Part shown: piece after piece, positions 56,414 to 64,000 of the stretch
How the letters are laid out: every line of letters starts with the position of its first letter
Numbering within the stretch: position 1 is the first letter of the stretch
NCBI GenBank assembly: GCA_018401745.1
Contig: JAGYJY010000015.1
Coordinates: 27,412-91,411 of the forward strand
Source of the DNA: Pirellulales bacterium
GTDB lineage: Bacteria > Planctomycetota > Planctomycetia > Pirellulales > UBA1268
DNA length: 64,000 bases
Direction: 5' to 3'
The notes under the pieces: model-generated
Database searches by the model: none
What the model saw: the letters and a program-made list of their open reading frames with translations, nothing else
Told to the model about the DNA's origin: nothing
Translations under genes and position numbers: made by a program

Positions 56414-57728
56414 ATGATGACTGAGACCCTTGCCGCACCTCCCAAGGCCACACACCAGTTTCGCCGCGTGGCGATCCTGTTTGCCGGGGGGCCCGCGCCT
56501 GGGGCGAACGCCGTGATCTCCACTGCCGCCATCTCGTTTCTCAAGAATGGTGCCGAGGTGGTCGGTATGAAGCACGGCTACTCCTCGCTGGTCGACTACT
56601 CCGCCGACAAGCCACTGCAGGAAGGCCGCGACTGGGTGCATCTCACGCCCGAGTTCATGAAGCGGTCGCGGTCGAGCCAGGGCATCCTGATCGGCACGGC
56701 CCGTGCCAATCCCGGCAAGCTCGTCTCGAGCCCCGACCACCTCGACGACCCTGATCGCTCGGCGCCGCTGAAGAATGTGTATGAGGGGCTGCGGTCGCTC
56801 GGTGTGGAGGCCCTGATTTCGATCGGTGGTGACGACACGCTGAAGACCGCCAACAAATTCAAGATGTTTCAGGACCGTCTGCCCGCCGGCAGCCCGCGGA
56901 TCCCGGTCGTGCATCTGCCCAAGACCATCGACAACGACTACATGGGCATCGACTTCACCTTCGGCTACTTCACGGCGGTCGACACCCTTGCCACCGAACT
57001 GCGAAACCTGATTTACGATGCCGAGGCCGCCCGGGCCTACTTCCTCTGCGAATCGATGGGCCGCAGTGCGGGCTGGCTCGCCTACGGTGCAGCGATTTCC
57101 GGTGAGGCGAGCCTGGTGATCAGCGTCGAAGACATCAACGGCCGCTACCGCTCGGAGGAGACGATCACGGATCCGTCCGGCCAGACTCGCGTCAAGCCGG
57201 TGATGAACGTGCCCGAGGTCGTGGGCCGGATCGTGAAGACGATGCGGGTTCGCGAGGAGAAGGAAAACAAGCCGTTTGGCGTCGTGGTGCTCGCCGAGGG
57301 ACTCGCGGAGTATCTCCCGCAGAGCCAGCTGGAGGGGATCCCTCGCGACGACCATGGCCACATCTCGATCACCCACATCCAGCTGGGGCGGATGTTTTCC
57401 AAGCTCGTGGCCGACGAATATGCACGGCAGACGGGCCGCTCTCGCAAGGTGGTCGGCCTGCAGCTGGGCTACGAGGCCCGCTGTGCCAAGCCGCACGCCT
57501 TCGACATCATGCTGGGGAGCCAGCTCGGTGTGGGGGCGTATCGAGCCCTGGCTGAGCGGGGGCTCAATGGTGTGATGGTGAGCGTGTCGGGCCAGCTCGA
57601 TCTCAACTACGTGCCGTTTGAGGAGCTGGTCGATCCGGCCACGCTCGTCACCGTGGTCCGCTATCGTCGAGCAGGGATGCGACTTCCACCGCCTGGCCCG
57701 CTTCCTCGAGACGTATGTCAACGAGTGA
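56414..57728 (+). CDS. pfp: Pyrophosphate-type 6-phosphofructokinase (frame break at about 57665)
   Basis: Phosphorylates fructose 6-phosphate. 437 residues when one extra base near 57665 is skipped, giving the native end VEQGCDFHRLARFLETYVNE. Motifs are LFAGGPAPGANAVIS, SIGGDDTLKTA and PKTIDNDY. The GGDD aspartate in place of glycine and the PKTIDND loop are the known determinants of PPi rather than ATP use. MGRSAGWLAYGAAIS is the substrate loop. PPi use would make this glycolytic step reversible. Convergent with hisB, 16 bp apart after repair. Confidence 0.93.
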
Positions 57729-57744
57729 GCCGACAGCCTGTTCG

Positions 57745-58338
57745 CTACACCGTCAGAGAGCCCTTTGTGCTCGGAATCCCCTTCTGCCGGGGATCGAGTT
57801 CGAGGGCCATGCGGATCGATCGGGCGAGGCCTTTGAAGATCGCTTCGGCGATGTGGTGGGCGTTGTGGCCGTGGTGCACGATGGCATGAACATTTGCCCC
57901 AGCCGTGGCGGCGAAGCCTTCCCAGAAAACCTCGACGAGCTGCGTGTCGAAACTGCCGATCGTGGCCACGGGATAGGTGGCCTTGAGCACACAGGTCGCC
58001 CGTCCACCGAGGTCGACCGCGGCGGTCACCAGGGCCTCGTCCATCGGCAGGATCATGTGGCCGTAGCGGCGGATGCCGCTGCGGTCGCCGAGCGCCTCGC
58101 GAAAGCCCTGGCCTAGCGCCCGGCCCACGTCTTCGACGGTGTGGTGGCCATCGACATGCAGGTCGCCCGTGCAGCGAACCGTGAGGTCGATCAGGGAGTG
58201 GCCCACAAGCAGTGTCAGCATGTGGTCGAAAAATCCGAGCCCGGTCGCAATGTCGGCCGCCCCGCTGCCATCAAGCGTGAGCGACAGGTCGATCGCGGTT
58301 TCCGAGGTGACTCGTGTAATCGTGGCCGTGCGTGACAT
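57745..58338 (-). CDS. hisB: Imidazoleglycerol-phosphate dehydratase
   Basis: Sixth histidine biosynthesis step; a 197-residue monofunctional enzyme without the phosphatase domain of E. coli HisB. Manganese-binding histidine repeats are visible: GFFDHMLTLLVGHSLID, DGHHTVEDVGRALG and HHGHNAHHIAEAIFKGLA. It ends with the usual GIPSTKGSL. Third of hisD-hisC-hisB, 44 bp after hisC. Confidence 0.97.
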   Translation of the reverse strand: MSRTATITRVTSETAIDLSLTLDGSGAADIATGLGFFDHMLTLLVGHSLIDLTVRCTGDLHVDGHHTVEDVGRALGQGFREALGDRSGIRRYGHMILPMDEALVTAAVDLGGRATCVLKATYPVATIGSFDTQLVEVFWEGFAATAGANVHAIVHHGHNAHHIAEAIFKGLARSIRMALELDPRQKGIPSTKGSLTV

Positions 58339-58382
58339 AGCAAGCTCGTGCTGAAAAGTGAGTGGGCCGAAGAAACGCGGGG

Positions 58383-59507
58383 TCAGCTCGCAGAGAGCCG
58401 ACCGAGGATCTCCGTGAGCGGTGCGAGGAAGGCATCGATTTCCTCATCGGTGCCGACAGTGATGCGGAGGCCGTCGCCCCAGTGTGGGAAGTTCATCCAG
58501 CGAATGAGGATGCCCCGCTCCTTGAGGGCCTCGTAAATCCCGCGATGACTCGCCTCAGGGTGGGTGCACCAGACAAAGTTGGCGTGGCTCGGCTGCACGC
58601 GGAAGCCGAGGCTGGCAAGGGCTGCCTCCAGTCGACGACGGGTGGCGATGATCTGGCTGCGGTTCGTCGCGAGCCAGCTGGTATCGGCGATGGCGGCGGT
58701 GGCTGCGGCGACCGACAGGGCATCGCAGTTGTAGGAGTCTTTCACTTTGGTGAGTTGAGCAATGATCTCGGGGCGTGCTACGGCGAAGCCAAACCGCAGG
58801 CCTGCGAGCGCATACGACTTGCTCAACGACCGTGTGACGATCACCTTCTCGCACTGTCGCACGAGATCGATGCAGTTGGTCTCCGCGAAGTCGGCATAGG
58901 CTTCATCGATCACCAGCGGGCATGGAAGCTCTTTGGCCGCCTCGAGAAGCCATGCTTTCGGCAGAACTGTGCCGGATGGGCTGTTTGGGTTGGGGACAAC
59001 CACCAGCCGCAGCCCATCCCTGGCAGCCGTGAAGCTCGTGCCAAGCGACCAGTCGGCAGCGAAGGTGACTTCATGACACCTCGCCCCCTGAATGCCTGCG
59101 AGCGTGCGGTAGAGGATGTAGCTAGGATAGGGCATCCGCAGCGACTCGCCCTGGCCCACAAAGCTCCGCACGAGAATCGTCAGCACGTCGTCGGAGCCGT
59201 TGCCGCAGAGGATCCAGTCGGGCTCGACGCCGAGCAGCTCGGCAGCCTTGGTACGGAAACTGGTGGCAAGCGGGTCGGGATACCTTGCCAGGCTGCGACC
59301 GCTGGCCGCCTGCTGAATCGCCTCACTCACTGCCGGCGAAGGGGCGTAGGGATTTTCGTTGGTGTTGAGCTTGATCCAGCGGCCACCCTGCGGCTGCTCG
59401 CCCGGCACATACGGCGCGAGGGCGGCGATGTCGGGTCGGACTGGTGGGGTGCCCCCGCGGAAAGCAGGCACGGCACTGGCGGAATCAGAGGGTGTGGCAG
59501 AATCCAT
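58383..59507 (-). CDS. hisC: Histidinol-phosphate aminotransferase
   Basis: PLP-dependent class I/II aminotransferase of histidine synthesis, 374 residues. IKLNTNENPYAPSPAV at the N-terminus, CGNGSDDVL, PNPNSPSGTVLP, VIDEAYADFAE (Asp for PLP pyridine) and the PLP lysine in TRSLSKSYALAGLRFGF. The 168-bp gap to hisD contains a partly paired ccggagagagg/ccctctctgg hairpin on the minus strand but no T-run. Confidence 0.96.
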   Translation of the reverse strand: MDSATPSDSASAVPAFRGGTPPVRPDIAALAPYVPGEQPQGGRWIKLNTNENPYAPSPAVSEAIQQAASGRSLARYPDPLATSFRTKAAELLGVEPDWILCGNGSDDVLTILVRSFVGQGESLRMPYPSYILYRTLAGIQGARCHEVTFAADWSLGTSFTAARDGLRLVVVPNPNSPSGTVLPKAWLLEAAKELPCPLVIDEAYADFAETNCIDLVRQCEKVIVTRSLSKSYALAGLRFGFAVARPEIIAQLTKVKDSYNCDALSVAAATAAIADTSWLATNRSQIIATRRRLEAALASLGFRVQPSHANFVWCTHPEASHRGIYEALKERGILIRWMNFPHWGDGLRITVGTDEEIDAFLAPLTEILGRLSAS

Positions 59508-59675
59508 GCTGAGGTTTCGCGAGGGCTCCGGACGTCTTCAGGAAGTTTACCTCACGTTCGTCCACGTTTTTCTCTGCCGCTTCACCCGTTGACCAGAGAG
59601 GGGGAACGAGAATGCCTCTCTCCGGGCCTGCGAGCCCCAGCAGCCGGTCTGGGGCACAGGCAGGCGGGCGTGACG

Positions 59676-61055
59676 CTACGCCTCAAGCCGAGCGTCGACG
59701 CTGCGGCGGTGGGCTGTGAGCCCCTCGGTGTCGGCCAGGGTGCGGATGTCGTCGGCAAGTTCGGCCAGGTCTGCCTTGGAGAGGTGAATCACGCTGCCCG
59801 ACCGCATGAAGTGGGTGGCGGAGAGGCCGGCGGCAAAGCGGGCCGTGGCCGCGGTCGGCAGCACGTGTGACGGGCCGGCGGCATAGTCGCCTGCCGCGAC
59901 GGGGCTGTAGGGGCCCAGGAACACGGCTCCGGCATGACGGATCCCGGCCAGCGTGGCCTCTGGGTCGGCGGTGTCGATCGAGAGATGCTCGGCGGCAAGC
60001 TCGTCGGCAAGCTGCTGCGACTCGGCATCGCTCGTGGTGATCACCACCGCCGAGAAACGCTCCAGGCTTTCGCGGGTGAGCTCTGCCCGCTCCAAAACGG
60101 CGAGCCGCCGTTCCAACGCTTCAACCACCGCCTTGCCGAGGTCACGACAGCTCGTCAGCAGAATGGCGGAACCAGGAGAGTGCTCAGCCTGAGCGAGCAT
60201 GTCGGCAGCAATGTATTCCGGGCTGCCGCTGGCGTCGGCAACGATCACGATCTCGCTGGGCCCAGCGATGGAATCGATGGAGACCTCACCATACACATGC
60301 TGCTTGGCCAGCGCCACGAAGAGATTGCCCGGTCCTACGATCGTGTCGACACGGGCGAGCCCTTCGATTCCGTAGGCCAGGGCTGCGACGGCCTGGGCCC
60401 CGCCTGCTCGCATCACACAGGAGAGCCCAAGTTCGTGGCAGGTGGCCAGCAGGTGGGGATTGTCGCTGCCAAAGGGCGTGGGCGGAGCGACCACCACAAT
60501 CTCACGAACGCCAGCGACCTGTGCGGGCACTGCCGTCATCAGCAGCGACGATGGATACGCGGCAGCGCCTCCTGGAATACAGATGCCTGCCCGGTCCAGA
60601 GGCAGATACCTCTGCCGGAGCGAGCCGCCGCCGGGCAGTGCGACCGTGGCGTCTTTGGGGAGCACCGCCTGCTGGAATCGCTCCACCCGCGCTCGGACCC
60701 TTCGCACCGTTTCCAGAAAGGCAGGAGCGACACTGGCATGGGCCTGCTCAAAGGCTTCGGCCGTGACGAAGAGGCTCTCGACACCGACCTCAGCACGGTC
60801 AATCCGACGGCTGTACTCAAGCACCGCCTCGCGGCCCTTCGCCTGAACGTCTTGGCAGATTCTCGCCACCACCTGCTTGGGCGTGAGTGGCTCGCCGAAG
60901 ATCTCGATCGTTCGCTTGGCGGCGGACGGGCTGACAACGTCACCCTGCGACGAGAGGCTAGAAACGAGCCTCCTCAACCGTCCGCGGCCCTCCGCTGTTG
61001 TCAGGTCGATGGTTTGAACGGCCAAAGAGGTGGGCGAAGCTGTGGAGGTTGGCAT
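59676..61055 (-). CDS. hisD: Histidinol dehydrogenase
   Basis: Last two oxidations to histidine; 459 residues, zinc-dependent. LDRAGICIPGGAAAYPSSLL, IVGPGNLFVALAKQHVYG, SIAGPSEIVIVAD, DMLAQAEHSPGSAILLT, and HLSIDTADPEA with GPSHVLPT (active-site His/Glu) are present. The N-terminus is extended by about 20 residues over the shortest forms. The IS21-family element begins about 100 bp upstream of its start and is transcribed toward it. Confidence 0.97.
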   Translation of the reverse strand: MPTSTASPTSLAVQTIDLTTAEGRGRLRRLVSSLSSQGDVVSPSAAKRTIEIFGEPLTPKQVVARICQDVQAKGREAVLEYSRRIDRAEVGVESLFVTAEAFEQAHASVAPAFLETVRRVRARVERFQQAVLPKDATVALPGGGSLRQRYLPLDRAGICIPGGAAAYPSSLLMTAVPAQVAGVREIVVVAPPTPFGSDNPHLLATCHELGLSCVMRAGGAQAVAALAYGIEGLARVDTIVGPGNLFVALAKQHVYGEVSIDSIAGPSEIVIVADASGSPEYIAADMLAQAEHSPGSAILLTSCRDLGKAVVEALERRLAVLERAELTRESLERFSAVVITTSDAESQQLADELAAEHLSIDTADPEATLAGIRHAGAVFLGPYSPVAAGDYAAGPSHVLPTAATARFAAGLSATHFMRSGSVIHLSKADLAELADDIRTLADTEGLTAHRRSVDARLEA

Positions 61056-61153
61056 GCGGAATGGTGATCGGCGCGGGGCGTTGAAGGTATGACGACCCCC
61101 TCAGGATACACGGCTCGTGCTGTTTGTGGATGCGGGCGAACACCGTCTGCAAG

Positions 61154-61204
61154 TGTCGATCAGCACTTCAAAACCGGCCACCCATCAGCACTCAAAACCG
61201 ACCA
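61154..61204 (+). repeat. IS left-end repeats L1 and L2
   Basis: L1 (61154-61180) has cagcacttcaaaaccggcca and L2 (61184-61204) cagcactcaaaaccgacca, spaced 30 bp apart. They are the counterparts of the right-end repeats. Between here and istB (61205-61268) there is no gene. Confidence 0.8.
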
Positions 61205-61268
61205 CCGCTGCAGGGGGGGGTGTATGTCGAAAGAATCGTGTTCTTCGGTCCTGATTGCAAGGGAATCG

Positions 61269-62087
61269 TCATTTTGTGGCGGATGTTCCGGAAGTGCCGG
61301 CGGGTTTTGTTCGTGTTTTGCCGGTCAGCACTTTGGACGGTTTTGAGGGAGCGTCGGCAGCGCGGTTGCGGAGCCGGTAGCTACGTCCCTGGAAGCTGAT
61401 GATCTCAGCGGTCTCCAGGAAGCGATCGAGGATAGCCGAGGCACTCGGCACATCACCGATCAGCTTGCCCCAGTCCTCGAGCGGTCGGTTGCTGGTCATC
61501 AGTGTGCTCTTGACCTGATGCCGCCTCAGGATGATCTCGAAGAAGTATTCGCCGCTTCGCTTGGGCAGCTGCTTCATGCCCATGTCATCGATGATGAGCA
61601 GGTCGGGCTTGAGGTAGCGAGCAAGGGCCTTGTGGTCTTCGTCGATGGCTTCCTCATGGAGGAAGTCACGGACGACATCGAAGATCGAGCGATAGAGCAC
61701 GCTCCGCCCCTGCTTCACCGCGGCATACCCGATGGCCTGAGCGATGTGGGTCTTGCCCGTGCCGGGAGGCCCCATCAGCAGCGCATCCCGCGGCTCATCG
61801 AGGAAGCGACACGTGGCCAGGTCAAAGACCTGACGTCGTGGGATCGCCGGGTTGAACTCCCATTCGAACTGATCGAGTGGCTTCAGATCACGGAAGCAGG
61901 CGAGCGTAGTTCGGCGTTCGAGCTTGCGATGATCACGAACGGCAACCTCGTCTTGGAGAATGAGTTCAAGGAAGTCGAGGTGTGTGAGTCTGTTGGCCTG
62001 GGCTTCTTGGAGGCGAACATCCAGAGAGCTGGCCAGGCCCGAAAGGCGAAGCTGTCGAAGGGTCGTTCGAAGGTGATCGTTCATCAA
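61269..62087 (-). CDS. istB: IS21-family ATPase IstB
   Basis: AAA+ helper ATPase that selects targets and activates the IstA transposase; 272 residues, full length. Walker A LMGPPGTGKTHIAQAIGYAA, Walker B LLIIDDMGMKQLP, sensor MTSNRP. N-terminal helical domain with LRLSGLASSLDVRLQEA. The C-terminal tail includes SKPSKVLTG, encoded by a copy of the element's end-repeat motif. It follows istA after 33 bp. Confidence 0.97.
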   Translation of the reverse strand: MMNDHLRTTLRQLRLSGLASSLDVRLQEAQANRLTHLDFLELILQDEVAVRDHRKLERRTTLACFRDLKPLDQFEWEFNPAIPRRQVFDLATCRFLDEPRDALLMGPPGTGKTHIAQAIGYAAVKQGRSVLYRSIFDVVRDFLHEEAIDEDHKALARYLKPDLLIIDDMGMKQLPKRSGEYFFEIILRRHQVKSTLMTSNRPLEDWGKLIGDVPSASAILDRFLETAEIISFQGRSYRLRNRAADAPSKPSKVLTGKTRTKPAGTSGTSATK

Positions 62088-62120
62088 AGTCTCCTGAGAT
62101 GGAAGGCCTGCCGGTATCGG

Positions 62121-63890
62121 TCACGCGACCGAATCGGGAGGTACTGTTGCACTGTTCGGTGAAGAGGAGTCGGGCTCTGCTGAGGAGCACCCCGGCGAGC
62201 GATAGCCGGACCGCAGGCATGCCTGCATGCCGCCGTCGCCCTGTGAGTTCCCGCTCGCAGGGCGATGGTCTTTGCAGGCCACCGTCATGCCTGCGTCATA
62301 GCTCTCAAAACCTTCGCCCATGGATGGGCGACTCATCTCCTGGCGATGGATCGCCTGGGCGACCACAGAGGCATAGTCCTCGAGCGGGCGAATCATCTCG
62401 TGCTCGCTTAAGAACTCCAGCGGCTCCTGACGGTCGGCCTGGTGACCGATCAGCTGCCGCAAGCTGCGGAGGTGATAGCACTGGTTCGAAAGTGCCGTTT
62501 CGCAGGCTTTTTCGAGCGATTCGCAGGTGTGCTTGCGGGTCAGGGCAAGCAGGCCTTGAACAACGCGATGCCCTTGGATGCCTCGTACGGCAACCACCGC
62601 CTCGGCCCATGCATGGGTCTTCGGACCGATCGAACGAGTCTTGCCAAGCAAGTACGCGATGCCCTTCTCAAGGCCGTTGATCTTGGCCTCATGAACATGA
62701 TCGATCGCCGTGCTGAAGCGGCCATGCTCATGCCTGGCATGAACCGCGATCTGCTGATGCTGGTCATTGAAGACCCGCACGGTGCGGCTGTCCCATCGGG
62801 CCCAGACCTCCCGCCCGAGATACTCAGGCGGAACGGAGTAGTAGGCCCGGGCAACCTCCACGTGCCCATCTCTGCCAACCTTCCGCCTGGCCTCTTTGAA
62901 GTTCTGAAAGCGACCAGATGGCAGTGGCAGAAGCTCTTGCTTTTCGAGTTCATGAAAGACAGCCAGTACCTGCCGCTTGGTCGTCCCATGAATCCGGAGA
63001 TCAGCGGTCTTCTGCTCCCAGTTGAGCAGGAACTCATTCTGCTCGGAGAGGCTCGTGAACTTCCTGCCCTTGAGAGCGTTTTCTTGGACATAGGCAACGC
63101 CGCGTTCGACCTTGCCCTTGTGCCGCGGCGTTCGTGGCTTGGTCGGCAGGACGATCGTGCCGTAGTACCTGCAGAACTCAGCCAGCTTCGGATTGAGCTC
63201 GGGGTCGAACCAATCGGCCTTGATGACGGCCGCCTTAAGGTTGTCGACGACAAGCGTGTGAGGAACGCCACCGAAGTGCTCGAAGGCATTCTCAAGGCAG
63301 CCGATGAAGTCATCGGTTGATTGGGTGAAGACAGCTTCGCTGTAGCCCTTGCGGGAATGCGAGAGCACAACTCGCAGGACGTGGGTGCGGCGCCGCTTGC
63401 CGTCGCTGCCAACAACCGGAGCCACCATCCCGAAGTCGACTTGGGCCTCGTATCCAGGAGGCACTTCCATCCGCCGGAACGGTACCAACGGGGAGCCATC
63501 GTGCTTCTTCAGCAAGCGCCTGACGCTCTCATAGCTGACCTTGGCTGCACCGGAAAACTCGACCAACAGATCCTGGTGAATCCGCTTGGCAGTGAGCCCG
63601 CGAGCCCGCTGATCGAGGATCCAGGCGAGCCACGGGGCGGCGGCGTTCCGGCTGCCATTGGAGCCCGCCGAGCCGGTCAGCACTTCAAAACCGTCCACTC
63701 GCTCTTCCGAGCCGGCCGGCGAAATCAGCACTTTGGATGGTTTTGAAACCGACTCGGACCCCATCCGGGCGTACCGAGCCACCGTCTCCCGGTGGATTCC
63801 CAGCCGCCGGGAGATCTCACGGAATGACAATCCTGCGGATCGCAGGGAATGAATCGTCTGAATAACCGTCATCTTCAATACATTCGCCAT
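62121..63890 (-). CDS. istA: IS21-family transposase IstA
   Basis: DDE transposase, 589 residues. N-terminal helix-turn-helix (LSFREISRRLGIHRETVARY), RNase H-like core with GYEAQVDFGM (first Asp), TLVVDNLKAAV (second Asp) and HKGKVERGVAYVQENAL (Glu), then the C-terminal beta-barrel and tail. Between the HTH and the core, about residues 45-80, the protein reads SVSKPSKVLIS and ERVDGFEVLTG, which are both encoded by end-repeat copies. The last 60 residues are Ser/Gly/Pro-rich. Apparently intact and so potentially active. Confidence 0.97.
   Translation of the reverse strand: MANVLKMTVIQTIHSLRSAGLSFREISRRLGIHRETVARYARMGSESVSKPSKVLISPAGSEERVDGFEVLTGSAGSNGSRNAAAPWLAWILDQRARGLTAKRIHQDLLVEFSGAAKVSYESVRRLLKKHDGSPLVPFRRMEVPPGYEAQVDFGMVAPVVGSDGKRRRTHVLRVVLSHSRKGYSEAVFTQSTDDFIGCLENAFEHFGGVPHTLVVDNLKAAVIKADWFDPELNPKLAEFCRYYGTIVLPTKPRTPRHKGKVERGVAYVQENALKGRKFTSLSEQNEFLLNWEQKTADLRIHGTTKRQVLAVFHELEKQELLPLPSGRFQNFKEARRKVGRDGHVEVARAYYSVPPEYLGREVWARWDSRTVRVFNDQHQQIAVHARHEHGRFSTAIDHVHEAKINGLEKGIAYLLGKTRSIGPKTHAWAEAVVAVRGIQGHRVVQGLLALTRKHTCESLEKACETALSNQCYHLRSLRQLIGHQADRQEPLEFLSEHEMIRPLEDYASVVAQAIHRQEMSRPSMGEGFESYDAGMTVACKDHRPASGNSQGDGGMQACLRSGYRSPGCSSAEPDSSSPNSATVPPDSVA
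63675..63748. repeat. End-repeat motif copies inside istA
   Basis: 63675-63698 carries cagcacttcaaaaccgtcca in the terminal arrangement. 63724-63748 carries cagcactttggatgg plus ttttga, the same two half-motifs with the second half inverted. A further inverted-type copy lies in istB at 61323-61347. Confidence 0.7.
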
Positions 63891-63952
63891 AACAGGCCTC
63901 CTTCCGCGGCAACGCCGCTAGAAGACCTGTAGGTCGGAATGCTCCGTGAAGA

Positions 63953-64000
63953 TGGCCGGTTTTCAAGTGCTGATCACTGGCCGGTTTTAAGTGCGGACTG
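63953..64000 (-). repeat. IS right-end repeats R1 and R2
   Basis: R2 (63953-63974) and R1 (63978-64000) read on the minus strand as cagcacttgaaaaccggcca and ccgcacttaaaaccggcca, matching L1 and L2 in inverted orientation. Confidence 0.8.

Larger units (their letters stand above)
61154..64000 (-). mobile_element. IS21-family insertion sequence (right end at or just past the window edge)
   Basis: Contains istA and istB in the IS21 arrangement. The left end is placed at TGTCGATCAGCACTT (61154). The right end, read in reverse complement from the window edge, is cagtccgcacttaaaacc. Alignment of the two suggests the element ends in TGTC and that the next three bases beyond 64000 are aca, for about 2.85 kb in total. 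Each end carries two copies of the transposase-binding-like repeat. Target duplication cannot be checked because the right flank is outside. Confidence 0.9.

Overview
The window looks like chromosomal DNA of a GC-rich planctomycete, probably of the Pirellulales type. Supporting features are a DUF1080-ThuA fusion, a DUF1570 putative zinc protease, an OmpL-like beta-barrel porin, the planctomycete kinase N-terminal module, a PEP-CTERM secreted protein, a PPi-type phosphofructokinase, and secreted proteins conserved only in this phylum. I base this on recalled family distributions, not on a search.

Layout. 1-3.2 kb: end of a chemotaxis receptor, a thioredoxin-like protein and an outer-membrane porin with a clear terminator. 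3.5-11.5 kb (minus strand): a housekeeping run of a diadenylate-cyclase-domain gene, polA, coaE, rho, ribH, nusB and ftsY. 11.7-19.9 kb: envelope and secreted proteins of planctomycete type (possible alpha-toroid, HEAT lipoprotein, DUF1570, membrane coiled-coil with a BRCT-like end, DUF1080-ThuA) and a 2Fe-2S ferredoxin. 20.6-23.3 kb: an ebo-like trio of two TIM-barrel proteins around a UbiA prenyltransferase. 24.1-26.9 kb: an ABC exporter (two permeases plus ATPase). 26.9-32.5 kb: ispF, cysS, a PEP-CTERM protein and thiC. 33.3-46.9 kb: diheme cytochrome, mgtE, a membrane pseudokinase, glutamate-type dehydrogenase, a Rieske/cytochrome b-c fusion pair, nrnA, ribF and ppx. 47.4-53.4 kb: the four-gene ligase-associated DNA repair operon. 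53.3-61.1 kb: nnrD, accB-accC, PPi-phosphofructokinase and hisD-hisC-hisB. 61.2-64 kb: an IS21-family element that runs to the window edge about 100 bp upstream of hisD.

The most unusual content is not in genes. Five intergenic islands (about 13.85, 19.9-20.6, 23.3-24.1, 30.5-31.1 and 32.6-33.3 kb) are assembled from a shared kit of structured repeats. The kit contains a 73-nt four-way-junction (cloverleaf) element in six full copies, a triple-hairpin module, a 42-bp tandem repeat with a 114-bp tail identical in three places, and a roughly 150-bp gene-end element. Stems covary while loops or architecture are kept, which argues for selection on structure.

Twelve single-base frame breaks interrupt nine otherwise intact conserved genes. 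Three sit in homopolymers. Consensus errors are the simplest explanation, so I annotate these genes as whole CDSs and give each break point.
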